Shown here piece after piece: positions 43,866 through 53,022 of a stretch of DNA of 64,000 bases. The DNA is taken from positions 1 through 64,000 of the forward strand of contig NZ_ALMY01000029.1 of NCBI RefSeq assembly GCF_000440115.1, given 5' to 3'. This stretch comes from Streptococcus suis YS56 (GTDB lineage: Bacteria; Bacillota; Bacilli; Lactobacillales; Streptococcaceae). Below the pieces are notes generated by a model. That model was given only the letters and a program-made list of their open reading frames with translations. It had not been told where the DNA came from and did no database searches. The first letter of the stretch is position 1. Every line of letters begins with the position of its first letter. A program made the position numbers and the translations under genes.

Positions 43866-45032
43866 ATGAATTTCGTTAAGAGAGAAATTTTACCAGTTGG
43901 TCAAGGTGCTTTTTATTTAGAAACTTTGAGATTGAGAGGAAACGAATATAGAGTTATATATGATTGTGGTTCAGCTACTGATGTAACTTATGTGGAGACT
44001 CAAATAAAATCTAACTTAAATAAAGGAGAGACAATTCACGCTGTATTTATATCTCATCTAGATGATGACCATGTGAATGGTTTGAAATTTTTATTAGACT
44101 ATTGTCGCGTTAAGAATCTATTCTTTCCTTTAATAACCAATCGAGCAAAGCAATTTTATAGGTTAAGAAACCTCATAAATCCTCAATCTCAATTTTTAAC
44201 TCAATTTATAAATAGTGATGGGAATAGTATTCGAGAGTTAGAGGGGGGCATAGAGGTACAATTACATCCAATTTCTGAAGATGCAAATAGTGAAAATAGA
44301 GCAATAGAAGTATCTCAAGTAATACTTGGTAGTAATCACGGAACATTTGAATGGATTTATCTTCCGCATAATTTTCGCGAGGATATGAGAAAACAAATCC
44401 TGGATGCAGAGCTAAAAAGATTGAATCTAAGCATGAGTATTTTAGATTCAAAGGGAGAAGTTGACTTACAAAAATTAATAGATTTATGGCAGCTAGGAAC
44501 AAATACAGATAGATCTGCGCTAAAAAAAGCTTATTATAAAGTTCCTGGAAGTTTAAATGTAAATTCAATGACGTTATATTCGGGAACAAGAGATAGTTCT
44601 TATTTTAGGTGTTGCTATAGACCTTATTGTAGGTACAATTGGAAATGTTTGATTTATCCGATAAATGAAAGAAGTTTAGCTCTCAATGGTTGTCTTTATA
44701 CAGGTGACTATGAAGCTGGTAAATACAGTAAGAATAAAAATAAGTGGGTCAGTTGTAAACAAAAATGGAATTCTATTGAAGTTGTTTATTCTAAGTATTT
44801 TAGAAATATAAGCCTTGTTCAAATCCCTCATCACGGATCAAAATATAATTATAATGAGGGGTTTAGAAAGAAAATGAATCACGCAACTTACTTTGTATCA
44901 GCCGGAAAAAATAACAGATATCGGCATCCACACAAAGAAGTTGTAATTGATTTAATTTTAAATCAAAAATGTTTTAACATTATAACTGAGGACCCTAATT
45001 CAAAAATGATTTATTATTGCACTTGGTTATAA
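43866..45032 (+). CDS. MBL-fold metallohydrolase, orphan accessory gene
   Basis: 388 aa. Metal motif [10 protein letters not shown] (about 62-71) is the HxHxDH-like site; HHGSKYNYN (about 322) and a late [11 protein letters not shown] supply further ligands, as in the beta-lactamase domain of ComEC-type proteins, here without membrane segments. The start at 43866 has AGGAGG 10 bases upstream. Base composition is clearly more AT-rich than the neighbours, pointing to recent acquisition. Function unknown; nuclease or phosphodiesterase activity is possible. Confidence 0.75.
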   Translation: MNFVKREILPVGQGAFYLETLRLRGNEYRVIYDCGSATDVTYVETQIKSNLNKGETIHAVFISHLDDDHVNGLKFLLDYCRVKNLFFPLITNRAKQFYRLRNLINPQSQFLTQFINSDGNSIRELEGGIEVQLHPISEDANSENRAIEVSQVILGSNHGTFEWIYLPHNFREDMRKQILDAELKRLNLSMSILDSKGEVDLQKLIDLWQLGTNTDRSALKKAYYKVPGSLNVNSMTLYSGTRDSSYFRCCYRPYCRYNWKCLIYPINERSLALNGCLYTGDYEAGKYSKNKNKWVSCKQKWNSIEVVYSKYFRNISLVQIPHHGSKYNYNEGFRKKMNHATYFVSAGKNNRYRHPHKEVVIDLILNQKCFNIITEDPNSKMIYYCTWL

Positions 45033-45054
45033 ATGTAGTATAGAAAGAACACAC

Positions 45055-45927
45055 ATGAGAATCGCAGACAAAAACGTTACTCGTGCCGTCCTTGAACGCC
45101 ACGGGTTTACCTTTAAGAAATCCTTCGGTCAGAACTTTTTGACCGATACCAATATTTTGCAGAAGATTGTGGACACGGCAGAGATTGACCAAGATGTCAA
45201 TGTCATCGAGATTGGACCCGGCATCGGGGCCTTGACCGAGTTTTTGGCGGAAAATGCTGCCGAGGTCATGGCTTTTGAGATTGACGACCGCCTGATTCCG
45301 ATTTTGGCGGACACCTTGGGTCGCTTTGATAATGTGACTGTGGTCAACCAAGACATCTTGAAGAGCGACCTACAGACCCAGATTCAGAATTTCAAAAATC
45401 CTGACCTGCCTATCAAGGTCGTGGCCAATCTGCCTTACTACATCACCACCCCAATCCTCATGCACCTGATTGAGAGCAAGATTCCCTTCAGCGAGTTCGT
45501 GGTCATGATGCAGCGGGAGGTGGCTGACCGCATTTCTGCCGAGCCCAACACCAAGGCCTACGGCAGCCTGTCCATTGCGGTCCAGTACTACATGACTGCC
45601 AAGGTGGCCTTTATCGTGCCTCGCACCGTCTTTGTGCCTGCACCAAACGTGGACTCCGCCATTCTCAAAATGGTCCGCCGCGAGCAACCCCTGGTGAGCG
45701 TCAAGGACGAAGATTTCTTCTTCCGGGTGTCCAAGGCTAGCTTTGTGCACCGCCGCAAGACCCTGTGGAACAACCTGACCAACCATTTCGGCAAGTCCGA
45801 AGAAGTCAAGGACAAGCTGACGCAGGCACTTGGCATGGCAGAGCTGGAAGCCAGTGTCCGTGGAGAAGCACTTTCCATGGCTGACTTCGCGCGTTTGTCT
45901 GACAGCCTTCAGGAAGTTGGCTTATAA
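45055..45927 (+). CDS. ksgA: 16S rRNA dimethyladenosine transferase
   Basis: 290 aa. Dimethylates two adjacent adenosines in helix 45 of 16S rRNA. SAM motif [16 protein letters not shown] (about 49-64), [11 protein letters not shown] (catalytic, about 125-135). AT to GC composition returns to the core level here. In other streptococci tatD, rnmV and ksgA are usually contiguous; here 3.4 kb separates them. Confidence 0.96.
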   Translation: MRIADKNVTRAVLERHGFTFKKSFGQNFLTDTNILQKIVDTAEIDQDVNVIEIGPGIGALTEFLAENAAEVMAFEIDDRLIPILADTLGRFDNVTVVNQDILKSDLQTQIQNFKNPDLPIKVVANLPYYITTPILMHLIESKIPFSEFVVMMQREVADRISAEPNTKAYGSLSIAVQYYMTAKVAFIVPRTVFVPAPNVDSAILKMVRREQPLVSVKDEDFFFRVSKASFVHRRKTLWNNLTNHFGKSEEVKDKLTQALGMAELEASVRGEALSMADFARLSDSLQEVGL

Positions 45928-45934
45928 AAAAGAA

Positions 45935-45971
45935 TTGATTGTGGATAAATCTGCAATCAATCTTTATTTTC
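45935..45971 (+). terminator. Terminator of ksgA
   Basis: ATTGATTG-TGGATAAATCTG-CAATCAAT followed by CTTTATTTT. Confidence 0.65.
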
Positions 45972-46001
45972 CCTAAAACAATTTTCTATCTATCTTGTTC
46001 G

Positions 46002-46113
46002 TTGACAGTGGGGAGAAAGCTTGCTATACTGAAATGTGACTAACTTTTGAAAAATATTGTCTGCAAATTGGCAGAATATTTACAAAAACAAGAGAGGGTT
46101 TCCCTCTTTTTTT
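46002..46113 (+). promoter_or_regulatory. Promoter and attenuator-like leader
   Basis: TTGACA (46002-46007), 17-nt spacer, TATACT (46025-46030). The leader has a hairpin AAATATT-GT-CTGC/GCAG-A-ATATTT (46052-46081), then AGAGGG-TTT-CCCTCT with a seven- or eight-T run (46093-46113) ending 14 bp before the ATG. A terminator inside the leader implies conditional readthrough. Confidence 0.6.
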
Positions 46114-46127
46114 ATGAAGGTATCCTT

Positions 46128-47858
46128 ATGTTCAAAAACATGTTAAAAAAGCATCCCCATCTAGTTGCTCTTGGCCTATTTGTGGGCTTTTCTTTATTAT
46201 TATTGGTTCCCCACTTGCTAACTAAGGGCATGGTGACAGGTGCGGACTTGATTTTCCACTACAATCGTTTCTATGATGCAGCTATGCAGATGAAGGAGGG
46301 AAATTTCTCCTATATTATCAGTTTGTATGGCTATCAGCAGTCTGGACGGATTGTCAATGCTCTCTACGGGCCATACTTTGCCTATCTACAGGGAGTTTTG
46401 GTGCTCTTGAGTGGGACCTGGTTCCGCTATCAGATTTTGTCCAATCTTCTTTTGGGCACTCTGAGTGCGACCTCCCTCTATCTCCTCATGCGTGAGATCA
46501 AGGTCAAATATGCTCATTCCATTCTCTTGTCCATGTTCTTTGTAACGACCTACTCCATCCAGTATTGGTGGGCAACTCAAGGATTTACCAGCTGGGGAGT
46601 GGCCCTCTTTCCACTTTGTTTGATTCCAGCGGTTCGTTTCCTACAGACTAAAAAAGTACCGATATTCCTCATGGCAGGAGCGGTAGGGCTCATGTTGCAG
46701 GTTCATATGCTATCGACCTTGTTCTTGGTCATTGCCTATGGTGTTCTCTTCCTGATTGGTTGGTGGAAATCAGACCAAAAAATGAAGATTATTGGGCAAG
46801 TAGCCCTTTCGGTAGGCATTTTCTTGCTTCTGACCATCAATATCTGGCTGCCTCTTATTTATATCAACGCGACCAACACCTTGGTGCCACCGTTTGTTAA
46901 TAAGAAATTTGTCCTCAATACCGTAACCTGGCTCAAAACAGCTTTCTTGTACTATCCCTATCCATTGCCAATTTTCTTTGGAATCTATCTCTATTTCTTG
47001 GTGAAAAATTGGAAGAAACAATCGCTGGTTCTGGGTGGTCTTGCTCTGACCTACGCAGTGTTTTTGCTCTTGTCAACCAACCTCTTCCCTTGGCAATTGT
47101 TTGCAGGGAAAGGAATTACACTTGTCGAATTGATTCAATTTCCCTTCCGCTTTTTCCTCTACGCCAATGCTCTTTTACTGGCAGTCGTAGGAGTCCAGGT
47201 GTCTGGCTTGTCCGACAAACTGCAGAAAATCTTTTCAGGAGTGGTCCTTGCCTCCTTGCTTGTTTCGGTCGGTTTCCTCTGGAATGAAAGTTTTAAGGAA
47301 ATCAACGGGCATTACTATAGCGATACCTTCCTGCAAAAACGAATTCATACGACCTTGTACGGTACAACGGAAGAGTTACGAGCTTCTTTCCATTCTAAAG
47401 ACTTGGGCGAATTTATCCACATTGCTCAGAAATCAACGCCAGACTACGTACCAGACTTGTCAGATAGCACAGGTCACATTACCAATGAAGAGTCGGATAA
47501 TACCTACTTTACCTATCGTGACCAAGTGATTTTACCAAATCAAGACTTTACCAAAGAAGTTGATGGTGATCAGCTGGTGGTAACTTGGACGGCGTCTGAA
47601 GCAGAAGAAACAGCTGTGCCAATCATTGTCTACCAAGATAGTCAGCTGGTTTTGAATGACCAGGTCTTGAATAGAGAAGGGATGGAGCTTTCTACTATCG
47701 GTGTACCAACAGTTACCAGCAAAAAAGGGCAGAATACCCTTATCCTATCCTACAAGCAACAGTGGTGGATATGGCCAGTTATCATTATCAGTTTGACTGG
47801 ATGGCTACTCTGGTTGATTTACTATGTCTTTGCCTACCGAAAATCAAATCTTTCCTAA
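46128..47858 (+). CDS. Multi-pass membrane protein, GT-C/PTPS-related-like
   Basis: 576 aa from the ATG with GAAGG upstream. About 11 transmembrane helices, an early extracytoplasmic GADLIFHYNRFYDA (about 36-49) and a C-terminal soluble beta domain (about 430-545) before a last helix. The layout resembles GT-C glycosyltransferases (YfhO-type or the PTPS_related membrane family), in which an early Asp-rich loop is catalytic. Followed by an LtaS-like gene 12 bp later, suggesting joint action on a surface glycopolymer. Confidence 0.7.
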   Translation: MFKNMLKKHPHLVALGLFVGFSLLLLVPHLLTKGMVTGADLIFHYNRFYDAAMQMKEGNFSYIISLYGYQQSGRIVNALYGPYFAYLQGVLVLLSGTWFRYQILSNLLLGTLSATSLYLLMREIKVKYAHSILLSMFFVTTYSIQYWWATQGFTSWGVALFPLCLIPAVRFLQTKKVPIFLMAGAVGLMLQVHMLSTLFLVIAYGVLFLIGWWKSDQKMKIIGQVALSVGIFLLLTINIWLPLIYINATNTLVPPFVNKKFVLNTVTWLKTAFLYYPYPLPIFFGIYLYFLVKNWKKQSLVLGGLALTYAVFLLLSTNLFPWQLFAGKGITLVELIQFPFRFFLYANALLLAVVGVQVSGLSDKLQKIFSGVVLASLLVSVGFLWNESFKEINGHYYSDTFLQKRIHTTLYGTTEELRASFHSKDLGEFIHIAQKSTPDYVPDLSDSTGHITNEESDNTYFTYRDQVILPNQDFTKEVDGDQLVVTWTASEAEETAVPIIVYQDSQLVLNDQVLNREGMELSTIGVPTVTSKKGQNTLILSYKQQWWIWPVIIISLTGWLLWLIYYVFAYRKSNLS

Positions 47859-47870
47859 GAGAGAAATGTT

Positions 47871-50315
47871 ATGAAACAAATCAATCCCAAGGCATGCAAG
47901 CAATTCATTCTGGTCATGGTCATGACTGTTTTGCTGGCGATGGGACGGGCCCTCTTGCTAAGCGGTGTATCTTTTCCGCTCTGGTTTGTCCCTCTGACCT
48001 TACTTGCCTATCTTATTTTTACCTTTTATGTATTGGTCTTGCTTAATAAATATGAGAAGTTTGTAAAGACCAAAACCTTTGCCAAGTATGTCGGCTATTT
48101 TCTAGGTTTTCTATATCTTGTCAATCTGGTTTATCGGCTCAATGCCAAGAAGTATCAACTCTGGAATATTTTCCGTAATAATCTCTTTCAGTTTGAACTT
48201 CTATTGATGTTGCTTCTTCCAGTATTGCTGGCATTTTTGTGGCGGAAGAATGCAGGAATCAGAGAAAAATTAAGCAAGTGGTCGGCCAGTCATCTGGTGC
48301 CAGATAGCTACTTGCTCTTGACCAGCTTACTTTCTCTCAGTCCGTTGGCTATTTCTTACTGGAAAGATAGCCATTATGAGAGTTTGGTTGAAAATGGCTC
48401 CTATTTGGAATTCTTTAGTCAGACACCCTTGTTTGCCCCTATTCATTTTATAGGGACCTACATTTTTCTTCGCTATCTTCATAAGGCATTTGTAGAGTTT
48501 AAGGCCAATCGGACCAATGTTCACAGTATGCTCTTTATCAGCTTGGCACTGGCTACGCTATCGCATATTAGTTATCAGGCTTCTATGGCTGGGGGAACGG
48601 GCTCATATTTCACACGCCACCTCTTTCCAGGAGCTATTGTCTTCCAGATTGCCTGCCTCTTTTTCCTCAATGTCATCATTAGCTTGGTTATCAACCGTCA
48701 AATCTTATCGGTTGCCGTGATTGCTAGTCTAAATGTCATTTTGGTTACGGCCAATTTTCTCAAATTCCGCTACCGTTCGGAGCCAATGACCCCCAACGAT
48801 TTCAAATGGATTGGAAACATGGGGATGATTCTCAGCTTTATCAGTCTGCGGGTTGTCTTGATATCGCTTGTGTTCTTGGTCATTCTAGTCTTTGTTTACA
48901 GGCGAATTCATAAGAAGTACTTCCAAGGACAGATTGTCAAATCCATCTGGAAAAGGCTGGCAGGAATTTCAGTCATCGTATCCTTGATTTTAGGAATGGG
49001 CTGGGCAATTCGCAATGAAAAAGACCATAAGATTGCTGGCTGGATTCCTATTCTTTCTCAGGTTAATAACTGGCGTAACGTGGACTGGAAGGGATATGCT
49101 TTTGTAGCTCGTTATCGCACTCTTTCATTCCTCTGGTTGCAGCAACTCAGCAAGACTAGTATGGAAATGCCTGAGAATTACTCTGAGAAGACCATGAAGG
49201 CTATTGTGAAGAAATATACCGCTCTGGCCGAGGAAATCAATGCGGAACGGACAGGTCAATTGACTGACCAGACGGTTATCTACATTCTTAGTGAGAGTTT
49301 GGCTGACCCGCGTCGGATTCCAGGCGTTACCCTTAGTCAAAATGTCCTTCCAAATATTGAGTACATCATGAGTCAGACTACCAGTGGCTTGATGAAGAGT
49401 GACCACTATGGCGGTGGTACGGCTAATATCGAGTTTCAGGTCTACAGTGGTTTGCCCTTCTACAATTACAACTCGTCCATTTCGTCCGTCTATCTGGATG
49501 TGGCGCCGAATATGAAGAAGTTGCCAAGTATCAGTGACCTCTATCCAGCAGATAATCGTATCGCCATCCACCCCTATTACGACACCAGTTATAATCGTAA
49601 TTCAATCTATAAGCAGTTGGGGATTGAGCAGTTTTACACCCTGAATAGTGCCGCTTATCCTCTGACAGTGACGGCTGAAGATTATCAGGGGAATTTTGTC
49701 AGTGATAAAAAGACCTATGACTTGATTTTGGAGCAGGTTCGTTCTACAGACAATAAATTTGTGTCTGCCATTACCATGCAGAACCATGTGCAGTGGAATT
49801 CTCTAGAGCCTGCAGGTATAACAGCTTCGGGTGAGGGCTTCACGGCTGAGGAAAATGAAAACTTGACCAGCTATGTTCGCCTCCTATCCTTTACGGATCA
49901 GGCAACAAGGGATTTTCTAGACCAGCTTAAGACCTTGGATAAGAAAGTGACAGTTGTTTTTTACGGTGACCACCTACCAGGTTTGTATCCAGAGTCTGCT
50001 TTCGTGACGGATCCAAGTGCGCAGTACAAGACAGATTATTTCGTGTGGAGTAATTTTGAAACAGAAGACTACCATTATGATTTGGTCAATTCTAGCGACA
50101 TGAATGCACTGATGCTGGAGACGACCAATAACAAGGTCAGTCCTTACTATGCTCTCTTGACAGAAGTGCTCCACAAGGACCGTGTAGGGCAGGCTGAACG
50201 GGATGCAACAGTCGCAGAAGAACTCAAACTGGTCCAATATGACCTATCCACAGGAAAAGGCTACCTTTTGAAATACAAAGACTTTTTCAAAGTAGCGACT
50301 GAAACAACAGAATAA
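47871..50315 (+). CDS. LtaS-like membrane phosphoglycerol transferase family protein
   Basis: 814 aa. Ten or more transmembrane helices in residues 10-375, then an extracellular sulfatase/alkaline-phosphatase-like domain: YILSESLADPRR (about 470, catalytic Ser/Thr region), GGGTANIEFQVYSGLPF (about 521-537), FYGDHLPGLYPE (about 700, metal ligands Asp-His). Known relatives transfer glycerol phosphate from phosphatidylglycerol to teichoic acids or wall polysaccharides. More TM helices than LtaS itself, as in GacH-type enzymes. Start supported by AAGAGAG. Confidence 0.8.
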   Translation: MKQINPKACKQFILVMVMTVLLAMGRALLLSGVSFPLWFVPLTLLAYLIFTFYVLVLLNKYEKFVKTKTFAKYVGYFLGFLYLVNLVYRLNAKKYQLWNIFRNNLFQFELLLMLLLPVLLAFLWRKNAGIREKLSKWSASHLVPDSYLLLTSLLSLSPLAISYWKDSHYESLVENGSYLEFFSQTPLFAPIHFIGTYIFLRYLHKAFVEFKANRTNVHSMLFISLALATLSHISYQASMAGGTGSYFTRHLFPGAIVFQIACLFFLNVIISLVINRQILSVAVIASLNVILVTANFLKFRYRSEPMTPNDFKWIGNMGMILSFISLRVVLISLVFLVILVFVYRRIHKKYFQGQIVKSIWKRLAGISVIVSLILGMGWAIRNEKDHKIAGWIPILSQVNNWRNVDWKGYAFVARYRTLSFLWLQQLSKTSMEMPENYSEKTMKAIVKKYTALAEEINAERTGQLTDQTVIYILSESLADPRRIPGVTLSQNVLPNIEYIMSQTTSGLMKSDHYGGGTANIEFQVYSGLPFYNYNSSISSVYLDVAPNMKKLPSISDLYPADNRIAIHPYYDTSYNRNSIYKQLGIEQFYTLNSAAYPLTVTAEDYQGNFVSDKKTYDLILEQVRSTDNKFVSAITMQNHVQWNSLEPAGITASGEGFTAEENENLTSYVRLLSFTDQATRDFLDQLKTLDKKVTVVFYGDHLPGLYPESAFVTDPSAQYKTDYFVWSNFETEDYHYDLVNSSDMNALMLETTNNKVSPYYALLTEVLHKDRVGQAERDATVAEELKLVQYDLSTGKGYLLKYKDFFKVATETTE

Positions 50316-50321
50316 AACTAG

Positions 50322-50356
50322 GACCAAGTCAGATAGCTGGCTTGGTTTGTTTTATG
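50322..50356 (+). terminator. Terminator of the wall-polymer pair
   Basis: ACCAAG-TCAGATAGCTGG-CTTGGT followed by TTGTTTT. Confidence 0.65.
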
Positions 50357-50384
50357 TGAAAAATCGCACAAAGATAGGAAGACG

Positions 50385-50393
50385 TGGTATAAT
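50385..50393 (+). promoter_or_regulatory. Extended -10 promoter of the second rgg
   Basis: TGG-TATAAT (50385-50393). A 15-codon open frame (ATG 50398, MFTNDFLIVSVEVKI) starts 4 nt later and its TGA overlaps the rgg ATG. Confidence 0.5.
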
Positions 50394-50441
50394 AATTATG
50401 TTTACAAATGATTTTTTAATCGTGAGTGTAGAGGTAAAGAT

Positions 50442-51308
50442 ATGAATCGTTTTGGTAGGACATTAAAATTGATACGAGAGGGGAAGGGGAAGAGTCTGGC
50501 GGAGGTCGCCAAGGGACATATTTCGACTTCTCAACTTTCTCGGTTTGAAAATGGGGAATCCGACATTACTGTTAGTAAATTATTTGGTGTGTTGGCAGAA
50601 ATGAATGTGGATGTGGACGAATTTGTGTATGCTAGTCAGGATTTCAAAAAAGATGAGCTGACTAGCATTTTGGAACAAATCAAAGAATCACTATATATTG
50701 GAAATGTAGCGAAATTAAAACAATTGTTGTCAGAACAAATGAGAAAATCTCAGGGGGGAGAACGGGAGGAGTTTCATCGGTTGAATGCTATTTTAATCGC
50801 TTATAAACTGAGAAACTTAGATAAGACAATAGTTGTTTCGAAAGAAGATACAGCCTTTTTAACGGATTACTTATTTCGAGTTGAGAATTGGAGCTACTAT
50901 GAAATCTTACTATTTGCGAATACGATTGACAAATTGGGTCATCAAACAATGATGCTTTTTTGTAGAGAGTTACTTCATCGTACACAGTTTTACCGTGAAA
51001 TGAAACAACATCGATTGGTAGTTTCTCAAATTTTACTTAGTGCCTATCTCGTCAGCGTTCAACATAAGGAGCTTACCGATGCAGTCTTTCTTGAAAAGAC
51101 CATCAAAAGTCTGTTTTTCGATGAAACGGAAATTTTTGAACGGATTTTGTTTAAATTTGGTAAGGCTTTTTATGATTATCGAAAGACAGGAAGTGCCAAT
51201 GCTATCTTAGAGATGAGAAAGTGTATCGAACTTTTACGAGCTGTTGATAGTCAAAATATAGCGGATTGGTATGAAACGATACTTGAAAAAATAGTGAACG
51301 AGAAATAG
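50442..51308 (+). CDS. Rgg/MutR-family transcriptional regulator
   Basis: 288 aa. N-terminal HTH (RTLKLIREGKGKSLAEVAKG, ISTSQLSRFENGESDITVSK, about 5-45), then a helical peptide-binding domain. GAGG precedes the ATG. About 100 bp upstream of two ABC transporter genes in the same orientation, which it probably controls. No obvious hydrophobic pheromone gene is present on either side. Confidence 0.85.
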   Translation: MNRFGRTLKLIREGKGKSLAEVAKGHISTSQLSRFENGESDITVSKLFGVLAEMNVDVDEFVYASQDFKKDELTSILEQIKESLYIGNVAKLKQLLSEQMRKSQGGEREEFHRLNAILIAYKLRNLDKTIVVSKEDTAFLTDYLFRVENWSYYEILLFANTIDKLGHQTMMLFCRELLHRTQFYREMKQHRLVVSQILLSAYLVSVQHKELTDAVFLEKTIKSLFFDETEIFERILFKFGKAFYDYRKTGSANAILEMRKCIELLRAVDSQNIADWYETILEKIVNEK

Positions 51309-51411
51309 TTGCATATAGGGGACGTATGGAAACAGCTCGAATTCGTATTCTATAATGTAGATGAAAGTGACCAAATGTTTGCTTAGAAATCTATCAAACG
51401 GTGGAGGAGAA

Positions 51412-52989
51412 ATGAAAAAGAGGAATTTTTGGCTAACCTTATCTTGTATTTTTGCAGTATCCCTGCTCAATGTTGGTTTTCTGTACCAATATCGCTATAT
51501 TATTGATGCTATTGCGGCTGGAGATAGACAGGCCTTTGTGTCTTATTTTGTGCTGATGGGCATAACTGTCCTTGTCATGTTGGTCTTTGAATACATTCGC
51601 CAGATTGCCAACGTCACCTATCTCAATCAAGTAGGTTTCCAATTGCAGGCGACCTTTATTGGAAAAATTTTTGATTTGCCTTTTAGAGAGTTCGTTGAGC
51701 AGGGGGCAGGGGCCTATATTTCCCAGCTCAATAATGATTTGGAGACGGTGAAAGAAGATTATTACGATGCCTTCTTTACTATTTTTCAAGGTGTTTGTAC
51801 CTTTGGCATTGCCAGTTTGGCCCTTCTTAGCTTGGATGGTCTGACTGCTATTTTCTTGATTCTGATTTCATTCTTGCCAGTTGTGATTCCCTATTTGTTT
51901 AAAAAGCGGAGAAGGCTCAATCAGGAGGCGATTTCGGACAGTCAGCAGGTCTATAATACAAGGGTTTCAGATGTCTTTCTAGGTTATTTGCAAGTGAAAA
52001 ATAGCCGCCAAAGACAGCAGGTTTTAGATGGGCTGAGCGATCGCTATCAAGCAGTCAACGATAAGGTCAATCAAGCCACTCGAACGACAGTAACCATGCG
52101 GCTCTTAGTCGGTTTCGTCTTTTATCTGACCACTCTTTCGATTATCTTTATCGGTGGTTTTCAGGTCTTTTCTGGGGCCTTGACCATCGGTGGCTTGACA
52201 GCTATTCTGACCATTTCAGAGCAGTTGGTGGATCCCATTAACAGCATTGCGGCAGCTTTTTTGGATAGGCATGCCGTTAAGGAATTGAAGCAAGAGTTTG
52301 AGTTATCTACTTTGGGGCAAGAAACGAAGGGGCAGGAACTAACTTCAGCTTTCCAGAGCATGCAACTGGTCAAGGCTAGTTATGCTATCGGAGCGAAGCA
52401 GGTATTTGAAGACCTGACCGTGAGGTTTGAACGTGGCAAGAAGTATTTAATTCTTGGGGAAAGTGGTTCTGGCAAATCTTCCTTGGCTCTTATTTTGACC
52501 AAGAATAGCCAGCTGCAGGCAGGGGATATTTACTTTGATAAAACCTCTCTTTCAGACTTGTCCTACCAAGCTATTCAAGACAAGATTGCCTATCTGCCAC
52601 AAGAGGGAGCCCTTTTCCATGATACGGTTCTCTACAACTTGACCATGGGACAGGAGGTTTCAGAAGATAGGATGATGTCCCTCATTAAGACCATGAACCT
52701 TGACAGTCGTTTCCCAAGTTATGCTTCTTTGAGCGAGGAAATTAGTGATGATAGCGGACTGTCTGGCGGTCAAAAGCAACGCCTGCTCTTGATTCGTGCC
52801 TTGTTGCAAGATAAGGACATCTTGTTGCTGGATGAAAGTCTGTCTGCCTTGGATCAGGAAACCTATGCAGTGATTGAAGATTACCTCATCTCACTAGCTG
52901 ATAAGACGCTTATTCATATTTCCCACCGTGTGTCCGATGATGTCCTTTCTCGTTATGATGGGGTGGTACGGATTGGGGAGAGCAATTAA
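51412..52989 (+). CDS. ABC transporter, fused permease/ATPase (first of pair)
   Basis: 525 aa from the ATG with GGTGGAGGAG upstream; a longer form from 51361 is possible. Transmembrane domain 1-290, ATPase with Walker A GESGSGKSS (about 353), signature LSGGQKQRL and Walker B ILLLDESLSALD with catalytic Glu. Exporter type. Overlapping spacing to the next ABC gene suggests a heterodimer, possibly exporting a peptide or giving immunity. Confidence 0.82.
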   Translation: MKKRNFWLTLSCIFAVSLLNVGFLYQYRYIIDAIAAGDRQAFVSYFVLMGITVLVMLVFEYIRQIANVTYLNQVGFQLQATFIGKIFDLPFREFVEQGAGAYISQLNNDLETVKEDYYDAFFTIFQGVCTFGIASLALLSLDGLTAIFLILISFLPVVIPYLFKKRRRLNQEAISDSQQVYNTRVSDVFLGYLQVKNSRQRQQVLDGLSDRYQAVNDKVNQATRTTVTMRLLVGFVFYLTTLSIIFIGGFQVFSGALTIGGLTAILTISEQLVDPINSIAAAFLDRHAVKELKQEFELSTLGQETKGQELTSAFQSMQLVKASYAIGAKQVFEDLTVRFERGKKYLILGESGSGKSSLALILTKNSQLQAGDIYFDKTSLSDLSYQAIQDKIAYLPQEGALFHDTVLYNLTMGQEVSEDRMMSLIKTMNLDSRFPSYASLSEEISDDSGLSGGQKQRLLLIRALLQDKDILLLDESLSALDQETYAVIEDYLISLADKTLIHISHRVSDDVLSRYDGVVRIGESN

Positions 52990-53022
52990 TTCTTGTCAGA
53001 TTGTTCCTATCTAGGAGGAGTT

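Noticed and set aside
41941..45050. Prophage or CRISPR region
   Set aside because: No phage structural genes, integrase, cas genes or regularly spaced repeats were seen here or elsewhere in the window.
51328..51357. Nine-codon frame METARIRIL between rgg and the ABC genes as a pheromone
   Set aside because: Not hydrophobic, no secretion signal, and its end overlaps the likely -10 box.
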